The notes: generated from the letters alone by a model not told the origin. Shown: positions 1 through 7,096, counted from the stretch's first letter. The stretch: DNA of 12,602 bases from an uncultured Mollicutes bacterium (GCA_900557675.1 USTO01000014.1:1-12602), one strand, 5' to 3'. Numbers and translations are program-made.

Positions 1-14
1 AAATGAAAGGAAAA

Positions 15-30
15 CTTAGTGTTCGCTAAG
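15..30 (+). other. Small hairpin upstream of a terminator
   Basis: CTTAGT (15-20) pairs with GCTAAG (25-30) around a GTTC loop, with one T-G pair. It lies just upstream of the terminator at 58-89, so it may be the 3' part of a transcript or structured RNA whose body lies left of the window. I cannot assign it to a known RNA family. Confidence 0.3.
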
Positions 31-57
31 ACTACCCTTTTGTTAAATGTTTTAGAT

Positions 58-89
58 AGTCCTAGTTACTTATGTAGCTAGGACTTTTT
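58..89 (+). terminator. Intrinsic terminator of an upstream transcript
   Basis: AGTCCTAG (58-65) pairs perfectly with CTAGGACT (78-85) and is followed by a T-run (85-89). It ends a plus-strand transcription unit whose gene is outside the window. Confidence 0.75.
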
Positions 90-432
90 ATTTGAAATTT
101 ATTTAAAAATTATCAAACAAATGTGAGATAATTTTATAAATGAAAAATACGCTTTGTATAGAATTAAATTGAATTTTCTTCTCATAAACTATCTCCTCCC
201 CTCTTGCCTATAAATAAGCTATAAGGGCAGTCTTAACTACTAACAAAGTTTTCCTATATACATATTACTACATAAAATACACAATATCAATATTATAAAT
301 TTACTTTTGTAGGGGTTTGACATCAACTTTACATCAAATAATTTATTGTCGTTCTGCATTTTTTACACTGTGACGTAATTTTTTCTAATTTTTACTATTT
401 TTTTACGCCTAAACCCAATTATCATTCATTAT
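90..432. other. AT-rich intergenic stretch
   Basis: No long ORF, tRNA or rRNA was seen. Contents are the possible 28-codon ORF at 99-185, a weak inverted repeat around 205-231 (GCC...GGC with AT-rich stem) and two copies of ACATCAA at 320-326 and 331-337. The first copy overlaps a TTGACA hexamer (317-322), which lacks a good -10 at the right distance (TAATTT at 339-344). No function is claimed. Confidence 0.4.
99..185 (-). CDS. Possible 28-aa basic hydrophobic peptide
   Basis: An ATG at 183-185 is preceded by a strong GGGAGGAG ribosome site (about 193-200) at 7-8 nt spacing and opens a 28-codon frame ending TAA at 99-101. The peptide starts MRRKFNLILYKAYF and is rich in Ile, Leu, Phe and Lys, so it could be membrane-active. 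The ribosome site is the main support. No convincing promoter was found, and an ORF this short in AT-rich DNA can arise by chance. I do not recognise a family; a small toxin or leader peptide is possible but unproven. Confidence 0.25.
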   Translation of the reverse strand: MRRKFNLILYKAYFSFIKLSHICLIIFK

Positions 433-458
433 AAAACACCCACCATTTCTGATGGGTG
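433..458 (-). terminator. Terminator of the Fic gene
   Basis: On the minus strand, CACCCA (453-458) pairs with TGGGTG (437-442), with further partial pairing inside, and TTTT follows (433-436). It sits 15 nt after the Fic stop codon. Confidence 0.75.
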
Positions 459-472
459 CATCATATCTATAA

Positions 473-1210
473 CTAATCATCTCCTAAAAAATAATTAGCA
501 AGTTTCTCATAGTTATCCTGACTATTTAAACAAGTATCTATCAAATAACCTTTCTCATTATTATTTTGATATTCCTTAATACCACGAATGTAAAAATCCC
601 TATTTCTATCCTCAATAAAGAATGGCATTATATCATTATATAAACATTCTCTAAACATTATCATTCTTCCTACCCGACCATTTCCATCCTGAAAAGGATG
701 TATCTTTTCAAAACGAACATGAAACTCAATTATATCTTCAATGCTCTTTTTATCGATAGTATCATACCAATCTAATAGTTCTTTCATATCATTTGCAACA
801 TTACTAGGTAAAGACGTCGTAATATTACCAACAAAGTTCTTTATAGATTTATATTCCCCAACCTTAAACCACTCTTTTTCACTATCAGTCAAAGTTCCAG
901 TCTTTAAAATATAATGAAACTTTTTTATCATATCCTCCGATAATTTCTCATTAATACTGTCTAACATAAATTTAAATAAAGTAAAATGATTTTTTGTTTC
1001 TGTCGCATCCTTCAAAACAATAACTTTGTCCCTATTTGCTAATATTGTCCCCGTATCATAAATACTTGCTGTTTCATCTTGTGTTATAGTAGAACCTTCA
1101 ATGTGATTTGTATTATAGGCAAAATCAAGTTGTGTCTTATGATAAAGATTACCAGATAAACCAATATTTTTTTGTTCAATTAACGCCTTTTTTATTTTAC
1201 TAACTTCCAT
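473..1210 (-). CDS. Fic family protein (class II, N-terminal inhibitory helix)
   Basis: A 245-aa Fic-domain protein. The family usually transfers AMP (sometimes another phosphate-containing group) from a nucleotide to a hydroxyl side chain of a target protein. The core motif HPFQDGNGRVGR is complete at residues 171-182, including the catalytic His171, the metal-binding Asp175 and the phosphate-binding Arg residues. Residues 34-39 (TNHIEG) match the inhibitory [S/T]xxxE[G/N] motif; because it precedes the Fic core this is a class II, self-inhibited enzyme, with Glu38 expected to block ATP binding. There is no DNA-binding or signal sequence and no antitoxin gene beside it. The start has an AGGAGG site (1217-1222) at good spacing. 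The gene is monocistronic between its own promoter and terminator. Target protein unknown. Confidence 0.9.
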   Translation of the reverse strand: MEVSKIKKALIEQKNIGLSGNLYHKTQLDFAYNTNHIEGSTITQDETASIYDTGTILANRDKVIVLKDATETKNHFTLFKFMLDSINEKLSEDMIKKFHYILKTGTLTDSEKEWFKVGEYKSIKNFVGNITTSLPSNVANDMKELLDWYDTIDKKSIEDIIEFHVRFEKIHPFQDGNGRVGRMIMFRECLYNDIMPFFIEDRNRDFYIRGIKEYQNNNEKGYLIDTCLNSQDNYEKLANYFLGDD

Positions 1211-1249
1211 TTTTTACCTCCTTTTATCTATACTTTTTTCTCAATAAAT

Positions 1250-1278
1250 ATTATACCATATATAAACATAAAAGTAAA
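1250..1278 (-). promoter_or_regulatory. Sigma-A type promoter for Fic
   Basis: On the minus strand, TTTACT (1273-1278) lies 17 bp from a perfect TATAAT (1250-1255), about 40 bp upstream of the Fic start. Confidence 0.65.
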
Positions 1279-1433
1279 TTTTTTAACCTTTAAAAATCAG
1301 TAAATATAATTAATATATTACAGTTATTTATTGTTTTCTATTACTTTTTTTAAAATTAAATATTATAACTAATTAAAACCTTTTTTCAGTCATAAAATTA
1401 AACAATATCTTTGCATAAAATTAACATTATTCG

Positions 1434-1490
1434 GGTATTTGAAGTATTTTCATTCCGGTATTTGGAGCATTTTTATTCCGGTATTTGTAA
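1434..1490. repeat. Three copies of a 23-bp tandem repeat
   Basis: GGTATTTG occurs at 1434, 1457 and 1480, exactly 23 bp apart, each preceded by TTCGG/TTCCG and followed by an A/G-rich spacer ending in ATTTT or ATATT. The copies differ at a few bases. The array lies about 80 bp upstream of the DUF2500-like gene in otherwise featureless AT-rich DNA (1279-1547). It shares the CGGTATT core with the larger repeat block at 7144-7385. Confidence 0.7.
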
Positions 1491-1567
1491 TATTGCCAAA
1501 AGCAAAACATACATTATATATTTAATCTTACCTTTATATGTTATACTTATAATAAAGGAGGAATAAA

Positions 1568-1918
1568 ATGGAAAGTATAATGATTATTGCCTTTATAGTA
1601 ATATTCATTTTAGCATTTATATTTATTATAATTAATATCTTTACAGCCCCACGCTTACCCAAAATAGATAGAAATGCCCCTATAGATACTGTAAAGGCCA
1701 AAGTAATTGCTAAAAGAACAGACGTATCTGGCTCTCACTTCCATAATGATAACCTAAATATGATTAATACCCATTACTATGTTACTTTTGAACTATACAA
1801 TAAAGAAAGAAAAGAGTTCATCGTTGATAGCAATAATTACGGATTACTCATAGAAGGCGACGAAGGAATGCTAACCTATCAAGGAATTATATTTAAATCC
1901 TTCGATAGACTAAAATAA
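1568..1918 (+). CDS. DUF2500-like single-pass membrane protein
   Basis: A 116-aa protein. Residues about 4-26 form one strongly hydrophobic membrane segment, followed by a small beta-rich domain with VKAKVIAKRTDVSGSH (about 43-58), YYVTFELYN (70-78) and YGLLIEGDEGMLTYQG (91-106). These segments match the general pattern of DUF2500 proteins: K-A-K-V-x-x-K-R-T, then YYVTFE, then YG-L-x-x-GDEG-x-L-x-x-QG. The function of that family is not known. The AGGAGG site (1556-1561) lies 6 nt from the ATG, which fixes the start. It is a single gene closed by a terminator that overlaps its stop codon. Confidence 0.8.
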   Translation: MESIMIIAFIVIFILAFIFIIINIFTAPRLPKIDRNAPIDTVKAKVIAKRTDVSGSHFHNDNLNMINTHYYVTFELYNKERKEFIVDSNNYGLLIEGDEGMLTYQGIIFKSFDRLK

Positions 1919-1948
1919 AGTAGACTCACCCATTCTACTTTATTTTTT
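1917..1948 (+). terminator. Terminator, probably bidirectional
   Basis: AAAGTAGA (1917-1924) pairs perfectly with TCTACTTT (1934-1941), and ATTTTTT follows. On the other strand the hairpin is followed by TATTTTA, so it may also stop minus-strand transcription coming from tspO. Confidence 0.8.
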
Positions 1949-1972
1949 CATATTATCATATTACCCCATTCC

Positions 1973-2434
1973 CTAGTTTAAATAAAACACATAAATATTA
2001 ATAATACTCGCAAACACTAACCAAAACAAATATGGCACATTAATAATACCAGCCCATTTATTAACCCGATAAAAGAAATATATCATAACTATCGTTATCC
2101 CAATTAACACAATAAGCCAAATATAAGCAAATAAAAACAATTTAAAATTAAAAAACCACACTACCCACAAATAATTAAATACCAAATTAACAAAATAAAG
2201 CCCAATACTCCACTTCCTATCCCTGCTATCCTTACTTTGCAAAATCAAATAAAAACTAATCCCCAAAATCGTATAAATTACTACCCAAACCACAATAAAA
2301 ACCCAACTAGGCGGTACAAACACCGGCTGAGCCACCCCACTAAAACTACTCGGCCTACTAATAAGACCAAAAATAAAGCCCAAAATATTCGTAAATAAAA
2401 TACTACCCACTAGAAGTTTCTTATTCAAAACCAT
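1973..2434 (-). CDS. tspO: TspO/MBR family membrane protein
   Basis: A 153-aa protein of five predicted membrane helices, the normal size for the TspO/peripheral benzodiazepine receptor family, which binds porphyrins and other hydrophobic ligands. Family signatures are present: PVFVPPSWVFIVVWVVIYTILG (about 37-58), NLVFNYLWVVWFF (83-95) and a C-terminal PYLFWLVFASIINI (134-147). It is the last gene of a minus-strand cluster, 25 bp after nth. The AGAGGTG ribosome site lies only about 1-3 nt from the annotated ATG; the TTG at codon 3 would have ordinary spacing, so the true start may be there. No partner gene is visible. Confidence 0.85.
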   Translation of the reverse strand: MVLNKKLLVGSILFTNILGFIFGLISRPSSFSGVAQPVFVPPSWVFIVVWVVIYTILGISFYLILQSKDSRDRKWSIGLYFVNLVFNYLWVVWFFNFKLFLFAYIWLIVLIGITIVMIYFFYRVNKWAGIINVPYLFWLVFASIINIYVFYLN

Positions 2435-2459
2435 TCACCTCTAATAAGTAGTATTCCCC

Positions 2460-3077
2460 CTATCTCCATTTTATGCACATATCCCGAAATCTGCACCCCT
2501 CACACTCCGGCTTCACACTCTTACAATGATATCTCCCAAATAGAACCAATTGCTTATGCACCCGTATCCACTTATCTCTAGGAAAAATCCCCATAAGTTT
2601 TCGCTCCACCACTCGCACACAATCCCCCTCATCGCACAAGCCAAGCCTCTTACTAACCCTCTCAATATGCGTATCCACAGGCATCGCCGGCACTCCGTAA
2701 ATCTCACCCAAAACCACGTTACAACTCTTCCTCCCAATCCCAGATAAACTCTCAAGTAGTTCCCTATCGGGCCTCATACCACCACTTTCTACCAGTTTCC
2801 TAGCAATATCCTTAATATATAAACTCTTTTTCCGGTACGACCCACAAGGACGAATAATCTCCTCAATATCACTAATATCAGCCCTATCAAAATCCTCCAA
2901 GCTCCTATATCTATCAAATAAAACCCCAGTTACCATATTGACCCTCTTATCCGTACACTGAGCACTAAGCATAACCGCAATTAAAAGTTCATAATCTTTA
3001 CTATACCTAAGTTCACATACCGGATTAGGAATAATCTCATCTAACATCTCCATTACAAAAATGCCCCTATTCATCAT
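2460..3077 (-). CDS. nth: Endonuclease III (DNA glycosylase/AP lyase)
   Basis: A 205-aa base-excision repair enzyme that removes oxidised pyrimidines and nicks abasic sites. The helix-hairpin-helix LSGIGRKSCNVVLGE (111-125) contains the catalytic Lys117. PVDTHIERV (133-141) contains the catalytic Asp135. The C-terminal cysteines 185, 192, 195 and 201 follow the C-x6-C-x2-C-x5-C spacing of the [4Fe-4S] cluster. The longest frame overlaps the end of dnaD by 11 nt but its first ATG has a poor ribosome site. The ATG at codon 9 (3051-3053) has AGGGG about 10 nt upstream and gives the usual N-terminus, so the real start is probably there. The dnaD-nth order is the same as in Bacillus. Confidence 0.95.
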   Translation of the reverse strand: MMNRGIFVMEMLDEIIPNPVCELRYSKDYELLIAVMLSAQCTDKRVNMVTGVLFDRYRSLEDFDRADISDIEEIIRPCGSYRKKSLYIKDIARKLVESGGMRPDRELLESLSGIGRKSCNVVLGEIYGVPAMPVDTHIERVSKRLGLCDEGDCVRVVERKLMGIFPRDKWIRVHKQLVLFGRYHCKSVKPECEGCRFRDMCIKWR

Positions 3078-3726
3078 CTAACCAATTATAATCAAAGACA
3101 TCACCATTACCATTCTTTTTCTTATACCTTTCTCTCGCTCTCTCAATATCCTTTACACTCTTGTATCCCCTCTTCTTCCAATCCAAAATAATCTTCTCAA
3201 TATACCTAAGATTACTAACTCCATTATATGTAGCTTCCCGCAAGGCCTCCCGTACCAAATCACTTGGCATATCATCACTCACCCAACCCCTAATAATCTC
3301 ATATTCCATCGAAGAAAGCGTCCTCCCAAACTCCTTTTCAAACATTGAAAAAAGGTCCGTCTGCTCTTCCTTTTTCCCATTTGCCCTATTGGTTCCCCCT
3401 AAAAGAACACCCCTCATTTTCTCATAAAAAAGATCCGTACTAATAAATTCCTCCATCTTCTTACTACTACCATTCTTTTTAACAACTATCGCTAAAATCC
3501 CCTTAGAAATAAGCCCATTAATAACCTCTAAAACCCTTATCCTATTAATACCCGTTCCCTTAGAAATCATCTCCGGATCATATAAAACCCTCGGGCCCAT
3601 ATTAATAATAAAGATAAGAACCACTACCTCATCTCCAGTTATACCAAGCTTTCCCATATTCCTAAAAACACTACTCGGAATAAAAAACATCTTATCCCTA
3701 AGAAGTTCCATATACCTCTCTTCCAT
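3067..3726 (-). CDS. dnaD: DnaD-like primosomal replication protein
   Basis: A 219-aa protein. Residues about 14-105 look like the N-terminal winged-helix domain of DnaD. Residues about 128-190 form the DnaD/DnaB_2 C-terminal domain with the diagnostic YxxxIxxxW motif as YIEKIILDW (175-183). In Bacillota, DnaD acts with DnaA/PriA and DnaB to load the replicative helicase at origins and restart sites. The tail after residue 190 is highly charged. A GGGAGG ribosome site lies about 12 nt before the ATG, a somewhat long spacing, and overlaps the stop of the preceding gene. The position directly before nth supports the call. Confidence 0.88.
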   Translation of the reverse strand: MEERYMELLRDKMFFIPSSVFRNMGKLGITGDEVVVLIFIINMGPRVLYDPEMISKGTGINRIRVLEVINGLISKGILAIVVKKNGSSKKMEEFISTDLFYEKMRGVLLGGTNRANGKKEEQTDLFSMFEKEFGRTLSSMEYEIIRGWVSDDMPSDLVREALREATYNGVSNLRYIEKIILDWKKRGYKSVKDIERARERYKKKNGNGDVFDYNWLDDE

Positions 3727-3734
3727 ACTAATAA

Positions 3735-4139
3735 CTACCTCCCTACTTCTAAACTCTTAACCATTTCACCACTCTTTACATCATAATAATTATAAATAAG
3801 ACCACTATCAACTTTCTCATCCTTAACAAACAAAACCATATCATCCATATAAATAATCTTACTATTAAGAGCATCATCAGCAAGCTCCTCATTATTATAC
3901 TCCGTAACCCTCTTGTACTTCTTATCCAGAACAAGAACTCTATTGTCCAGTCCCACAATATAATAATCATTAAACCTATTTATACTAACAATATCCTTGT
4001 AGTCATCAATCCCCTTGTAATGCTCACTAATACTCTTCTTCATATTCCTAATATAACAATCATTCTTAATAACAATCCTAAAAACAAGTACCATAACCAA
4101 AATAAACCCCGAAAGACCAATTAAAACAATCCTTTTCAT
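3735..4139 (-). CDS. Unknown membrane-anchored protein upstream of dnaD
   Basis: A 134-aa protein with one N-terminal membrane segment (about 4-24) and an outside domain of alternating strands, for example DYYIVGLDNRVLVLDKKYKR (58-77) followed by an acidic stretch. No motif was recognised. It starts after an AAAGGGGAAAAGAA ribosome site and ends 8 bp before dnaD, so the two are probably cotranscribed. In Bacillus a small anchored protein (YpmB) is also encoded a few genes upstream of dnaD. The general shape is similar, but I see no sequence evidence of homology. Confidence 0.7.
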   Translation of the reverse strand: MKRIVLIGLSGFILVMVLVFRIVIKNDCYIRNMKKSISEHYKGIDDYKDIVSINRFNDYYIVGLDNRVLVLDKKYKRVTEYNNEELADDALNSKIIYMDDMVLFVKDEKVDSGLIYNYYDVKSGEMVKSLEVGR

Positions 4140-4166
4140 TTCTTTTCCCCTTTTTTACATATATAG

Positions 4167-4189
4167 AAAAGGCACCATTATAGTGCCTT
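4167..4189 (-). terminator. Terminator of the EIIB-like gene
   Basis: On the minus strand, AAGGCAC pairs with GTGCCTT, loop TATAATG, followed by TTTT (4167-4170). The loop plus the adjoining stem bases read CACTATAATGG, an 11-mer also found in both hairpins at 7055-7096 and 7419-7460. The loop TATAAT could double as a -10 for the dnaD cluster (TTGATG 19 bp upstream), but this is weak. Confidence 0.75.
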
Positions 4190-4190
4190 A

Positions 4191-4505
4191 CTATTTAAGT
4201 TCATCAATATACTTTTTAAGTTGCTTAGCATTCTTTTCAAATATAATTTTAAGCTGGTCATCAATTTCCACAACTCCCTTAGCACCTAATTTAAGTATAC
4301 CATCTTTATTAGCTTTCGACACATCCTTAAGCGTTACCTTAAATCTTGACATCTGAACTTCTGTATCAACAATATTATCAGCTCCACCAAGTAAATCAAC
4401 AAGTTTATTAAATTCTAAGCTCAAATCCTTACGATTACTCTTAACAAGAGCAAAAGCAATGATAAGAAGCACTACTATTATAATCACATACTGAATAGCC
4501 TGCAT
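4191..4505 (-). CDS. Membrane-tethered PTS EIIB-like domain lacking the active cysteine
   Basis: A 104-aa protein. Residues about 4-21 are a single membrane segment. Residues 31-104 follow the glucose/sucrose-type PTS EIIB fold: LVDLLGGADNIVDTE (35-49), RFKVTLKDVSK (54-64), LKLGAKGVVEIDDQLKIIFE (71-90), AKQLKKYIDEL (93-103). In active EIIB proteins the motif after the GG-x-x-N-I segment is C-[IV]-T-R-L-R, whose Cys carries the phosphate. Here the aligned segment is QMSRFK, with Gln51 at the Cys position; the following Arg54 is kept. It therefore cannot phosphorylate sugar in the usual way. There is no EIIC or EIIA partner nearby. A structural or sensory role is an inference. It has its own promoter and terminator. 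Confidence 0.78.
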   Translation of the reverse strand: MQAIQYVIIIVVLLIIAFALVKSNRKDLSLEFNKLVDLLGGADNIVDTEVQMSRFKVTLKDVSKANKDGILKLGAKGVVEIDDQLKIIFEKNAKQLKKYIDELK

Positions 4506-4537
4506 TAAACTTTCACCTCTTTCATCTTTACACTATA

Positions 4538-4566
4538 ATTATACTATAAATTCCTTTTTTCTACAA
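4538..4566 (-). promoter_or_regulatory. Promoter for the EIIB-like gene
   Basis: On the minus strand, TTGTAG (4561-4566) lies 17 bp from TATAAT (4538-4543), and a GAGGTG ribosome site follows before the ATG at 4505. It is divergent from the promoter at 4572-4600; their -35 elements are only about 5 bp apart. Confidence 0.55.
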
Positions 4567-4571
4567 GACTA

Positions 4572-4600
4572 TTGCTATAAAAAACAAAAAATGATATAAT
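4572..4600 (+). promoter_or_regulatory. Promoter of the surface-protein / glycosidase operon
   Basis: TTGCTA (4572-4577), a 17-bp spacer and TATAAT (4595-4600), with an extended -10 TG at 4592-4593. The ribosome site AAAGGTGGT (about 4624-4632) precedes the ATG at 4636. Confidence 0.7.
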
Positions 4601-4635
4601 AGTGAGGACAAATAAACAACAAAAAAGGTGGTAAT

Positions 4636-5979
4636 ATGAAAAAAAATAATAAAAAAACCAAGAAAGAACAAAAAGTTAAAGCCAAATTAAATAAACAACG
4701 CGTCTTCTGTGCAATATCAATAGGCCTCACTATTGGCTGTGCCATTTTCTATGGAACTAGAGCCGTATCTCTCTATTTAGATACCAAAAAAGATAAAACT
4801 AGCGATGCTACCCTTGCAACAACCCTAAAAAAAGACAACATAAATAAAAATAGCTTCAAAAACATAAACGGAACCTACTACTTTACAAGTAAAGATGCCA
4901 ATAACTACATCGAATACTCCGGATTAAACTGGCGAATAGTAAAAGTAAACTCTGATAGTACTGTAACCCTTGTTAGTGAAGATACCCTAACCGACCTTGC
5001 TTTCGGTAAAAATAAAGAGTATGACACATCCTATATAAATAAGTGGCTAAACAAAGAAGGAGAAACCAAGTATACAGGTATTCTTGAAACCCTTCTAAAT
5101 AACAAAGATACCTATTTAACAAACGTAACCACTTGTACAGATGTAGTCGATAACCCCACTAACGAAGCCTGTCAAAACAAATACACTGACAAATTAATCG
5201 GTTCCCTCGACCTCACTGACTATATCAATACCGGTGCCGATAAAGGCTTCACTTCCAATGACCAAACCTTCTATCTAAGTAACACTAACCAAGATGGAGA
5301 AATTTGGTACGTAAATAGTGAAAATAAAGTCGGAACATCTGATGGTGAAGACATATACGGCCTAAAAGCCACTATCAATCTAAAAAACAATATCGAATTA
5401 ACAGGCGGAAAAGGTACCGAAAGCGACCCATATAAAATCGAAAAAGAGACCGGTATGCTCGGATCTTACGTAAATCTAGATGGTGATACCTGGAGGGCCA
5501 TTAACTATGATGATAAAACCGTAACTCTCGTTTTAGAAAGTACGCTAAGCGAGGCCCAACCTTATGCCTCAGCCGGTTACAAATATGACGATCAAAAATA
5601 TGGCACTGCTGCCTACTACCTAAATACGACTTATCTAAATAAACTAAGTTATAAAGATATAATTAACGAAACCACCTACTCAAACGGATACTATGGAAGC
5701 GATAACGACTACAACTACATAGATACCCTAACAGGCAAAATCAAAACCAAGGTTGCCCTTCCAACTATAGCTGATATAATGTATAAAAACGATAACGACT
5801 ATGCAACAATGACTGGTGTAGGCAAAAATGCTAACCTAATATATATAGCAGGAACTAGCGGTGAATACTATACCGATAGTTCCAAGAAAGAAAACAATCT
5901 CCTACCCGTAATAAATATAGATAGAGATAACTTAACAAGTGGCAAAGGAACTAAGGATAGCCCTTACGAAAGGAAGTAA
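4636..5979 (+). CDS. Membrane-anchored surface protein with two DUF6273-like modules
   Basis: A 447-aa protein: a very basic cytoplasmic tail (1-22), one membrane segment (about 23-42), then an extracellular part built of two modules. Module 1 (about 80-268) has GLNWRIVKVNSDSTVTLVSE (96-115), FYLSNTNQDGEIWYVN (212-227), a YGLKATINL segment (241-249) and ends GGKGTESDPYKI. Module 2 (about 275-446) has DTWRAINYDDKTVTLVLEST (284-303), LPVINID (423-429) and ends SGKGTKDSPYER. This W-R-[IV]/A...T-[VL]...L-P/A-x-x-x-L plan resembles DUF6273 and related C-type-lectin/formylglycine-enzyme-like domains; the assignment is from pattern only. Module 1 aligns with the variable domain of the paralogs at 10494 and 12194, but in ordinary codons. 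It is cotranscribed with the glycosidase gene 2 bp downstream. Ligand unknown. Confidence 0.7.
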   Translation: MKKNNKKTKKEQKVKAKLNKQRVFCAISIGLTIGCAIFYGTRAVSLYLDTKKDKTSDATLATTLKKDNINKNSFKNINGTYYFTSKDANNYIEYSGLNWRIVKVNSDSTVTLVSEDTLTDLAFGKNKEYDTSYINKWLNKEGETKYTGILETLLNNKDTYLTNVTTCTDVVDNPTNEACQNKYTDKLIGSLDLTDYINTGADKGFTSNDQTFYLSNTNQDGEIWYVNSENKVGTSDGEDIYGLKATINLKNNIELTGGKGTESDPYKIEKETGMLGSYVNLDGDTWRAINYDDKTVTLVLESTLSEAQPYASAGYKYDDQKYGTAAYYLNTTYLNKLSYKDIINETTYSNGYYGSDNDYNYIDTLTGKIKTKVALPTIADIMYKNDNDYATMTGVGKNANLIYIAGTSGEYYTDSSKKENNLLPVINIDRDNLTSGKGTKDSPYERK

Positions 5980-5981
5980 TT

Positions 5982-7025
5982 ATGAAAAAAAATACAAGTA
6001 CAAAGAAAAATAAAAAGAAACAAAGAAAAATATATAAACTAACCATATTCTGTATCTTCTTAGATATATTTGTCGTAACTTGCTTCTTCCTCGCCTATGG
6101 CCCTTACGATAAGTTAAGAAATCTATACATAACAACCGCTATGAAAACAATGAACCATCAATACCTTGCCAAAATATTCTATAGCGATAAAACCATTGAA
6201 AAAGTTATGAATAGTAACTATCTAATCAAAATAAACGATAAAGTAAACCTCGACAATATCGTTATCAATACCAAAGATACAGGACACTACAAAAACAAAT
6301 ATGAAGAACAAATACTAAAAAGAGAGAACAAAAACGATAGCTATAAACTAATAAATACCAAAGTAGGTTCTGCTAATGCTTACTTAGTTGCCATATATGA
6401 ACCCAAAAAAGTAAGACTAGTATCCAAAGAAACACTAGGTACGGAAAAAGGAGAACAACTAAAAAGTATCTGTAAAAGATATAACGGAAAAGTATGTATA
6501 AACGGAGGAGGCTTCGTTGACTACGGATACGGTTCAGGTATTCCTCTCGGATATGTAATTGAAGATGGAAAAATAACATGGTCTGATGGAGATAGTTCCA
6601 CTACTACGGGTGAAATAATAGGCATTACTAAAGAAGGAAAATTAATGCTCTTAGAGGGAACCGGAGATGAAGCCTTAAAGGCAGGAATTATCCACGGTTT
6701 GCAGTTTGGACCATTCTTAATAGTAAACGGAAAACCAATCGAAATAGTGGGAGATCCTTGGGGTAAGGCACCTCGTGTATCAATTGCCCAAAGAAAAGAC
6801 GGTATAATCCTCTTCCTCGTTATTGATGGTGAAAACTATATATCCGGAGCAGGACTCCAAGATGTTGTCGATGTCCTTACCCAATATGGAGCCTACAATG
6901 CTGCTAACCTCGATGGTGGTACATCATCATCCCTTGTTATTAACGGTGAACTAGTAAATAACCCCCCAAAAGCCAAAAGTTATGGTGGCCGCTTCGTTGT
7001 AACAGGCTGGGGATTAGTACCTTAA
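5982..7025 (+). CDS. Phosphodiester glycosidase family (NAGPA-type) ectoenzyme
   Basis: A 347-aa protein with a basic N-terminus (1-19), one membrane segment (about 20-40), a linker, and a NAGPA domain (about 120-345). Visible family motifs are VCINGGGF (171-178), GLQFGPFLIVNGK (239-251), PRVSIAQRKDG (264-274) and NLDGGTSSSLVING (309-322), with a final GWGLVP. The mammalian family member uncovers mannose-6-phosphate by removing N-acetylglucosamine; bacterial members are linked to exopolysaccharide or wall glycan processing, and act outside the membrane. The start ATG is 2 bp after the upstream stop, with its ribosome site AAAGGAAG inside the end of that gene, so the two are translationally linked. 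The substrate cannot be read from the sequence. Confidence 0.88.
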   Translation: MKKNTSTKKNKKKQRKIYKLTIFCIFLDIFVVTCFFLAYGPYDKLRNLYITTAMKTMNHQYLAKIFYSDKTIEKVMNSNYLIKINDKVNLDNIVINTKDTGHYKNKYEEQILKRENKNDSYKLINTKVGSANAYLVAIYEPKKVRLVSKETLGTEKGEQLKSICKRYNGKVCINGGGFVDYGYGSGIPLGYVIEDGKITWSDGDSSTTTGEIIGITKEGKLMLLEGTGDEALKAGIIHGLQFGPFLIVNGKPIEIVGDPWGKAPRVSIAQRKDGIILFLVIDGENYISGAGLQDVVDVLTQYGAYNAANLDGGTSSSLVINGELVNNPPKAKSYGGRFVVTGWGLVP

Positions 7026-7054
7026 TAAATAGATAAATATTTTATACAAAAAAC

Positions 7055-7096
7055 AACCATTATAGTATGTTATTATGAAGCACTATAATGGTTTTT
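7055..7096 (+). terminator. Terminator of the 4636-7025 operon (hairpin copy 1)
   Basis: AACCATTATAGT (7055-7066) pairs perfectly with ACTATAATGGTT (7082-7093), followed by TTTTT (7092-7096). The left flank is AAAAAA, so it could also work on the minus strand. A near copy lies at 7419-7460. Confidence 0.85.

Noticed and set aside
1..57. 3' end of a known structured RNA (tmRNA, RNase P, SRP or 6S RNA)
   Set aside because: Only a small hairpin is visible, and no conserved signature of any of these RNAs can be matched.
317..344. Plus-strand promoter at TTGACA
   Set aside because: The only -10 at suitable spacing is TAATTT, and no gene or RNA follows on that strand before the minus-strand Fic gene.
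2513..3427. Reading frames overlapping nth and dnaD in other frames (2513-2755, 2550-2747, 3161-3427)
   Set aside because: They are shadows: low-complexity composition forced by the C-rich plus strand, with no ribosome sites, against complete catalytic motifs in the real frames.
3776..3970. 64-codon minus-strand frame inside the unknown gene upstream of dnaD
   Set aside because: The Ile/Trp/Leu-rich product is a frame artefact of the AT-rich gene. The 134-aa frame has the ribosome site and membrane anchor.
4178..4183. TATAAT in the terminator loop as promoter of the dnaD cluster
   Set aside because: The spacing to TTGATG is 19 bp and the element lies inside a clear terminator hairpin, so it is noted only as a weak possibility.
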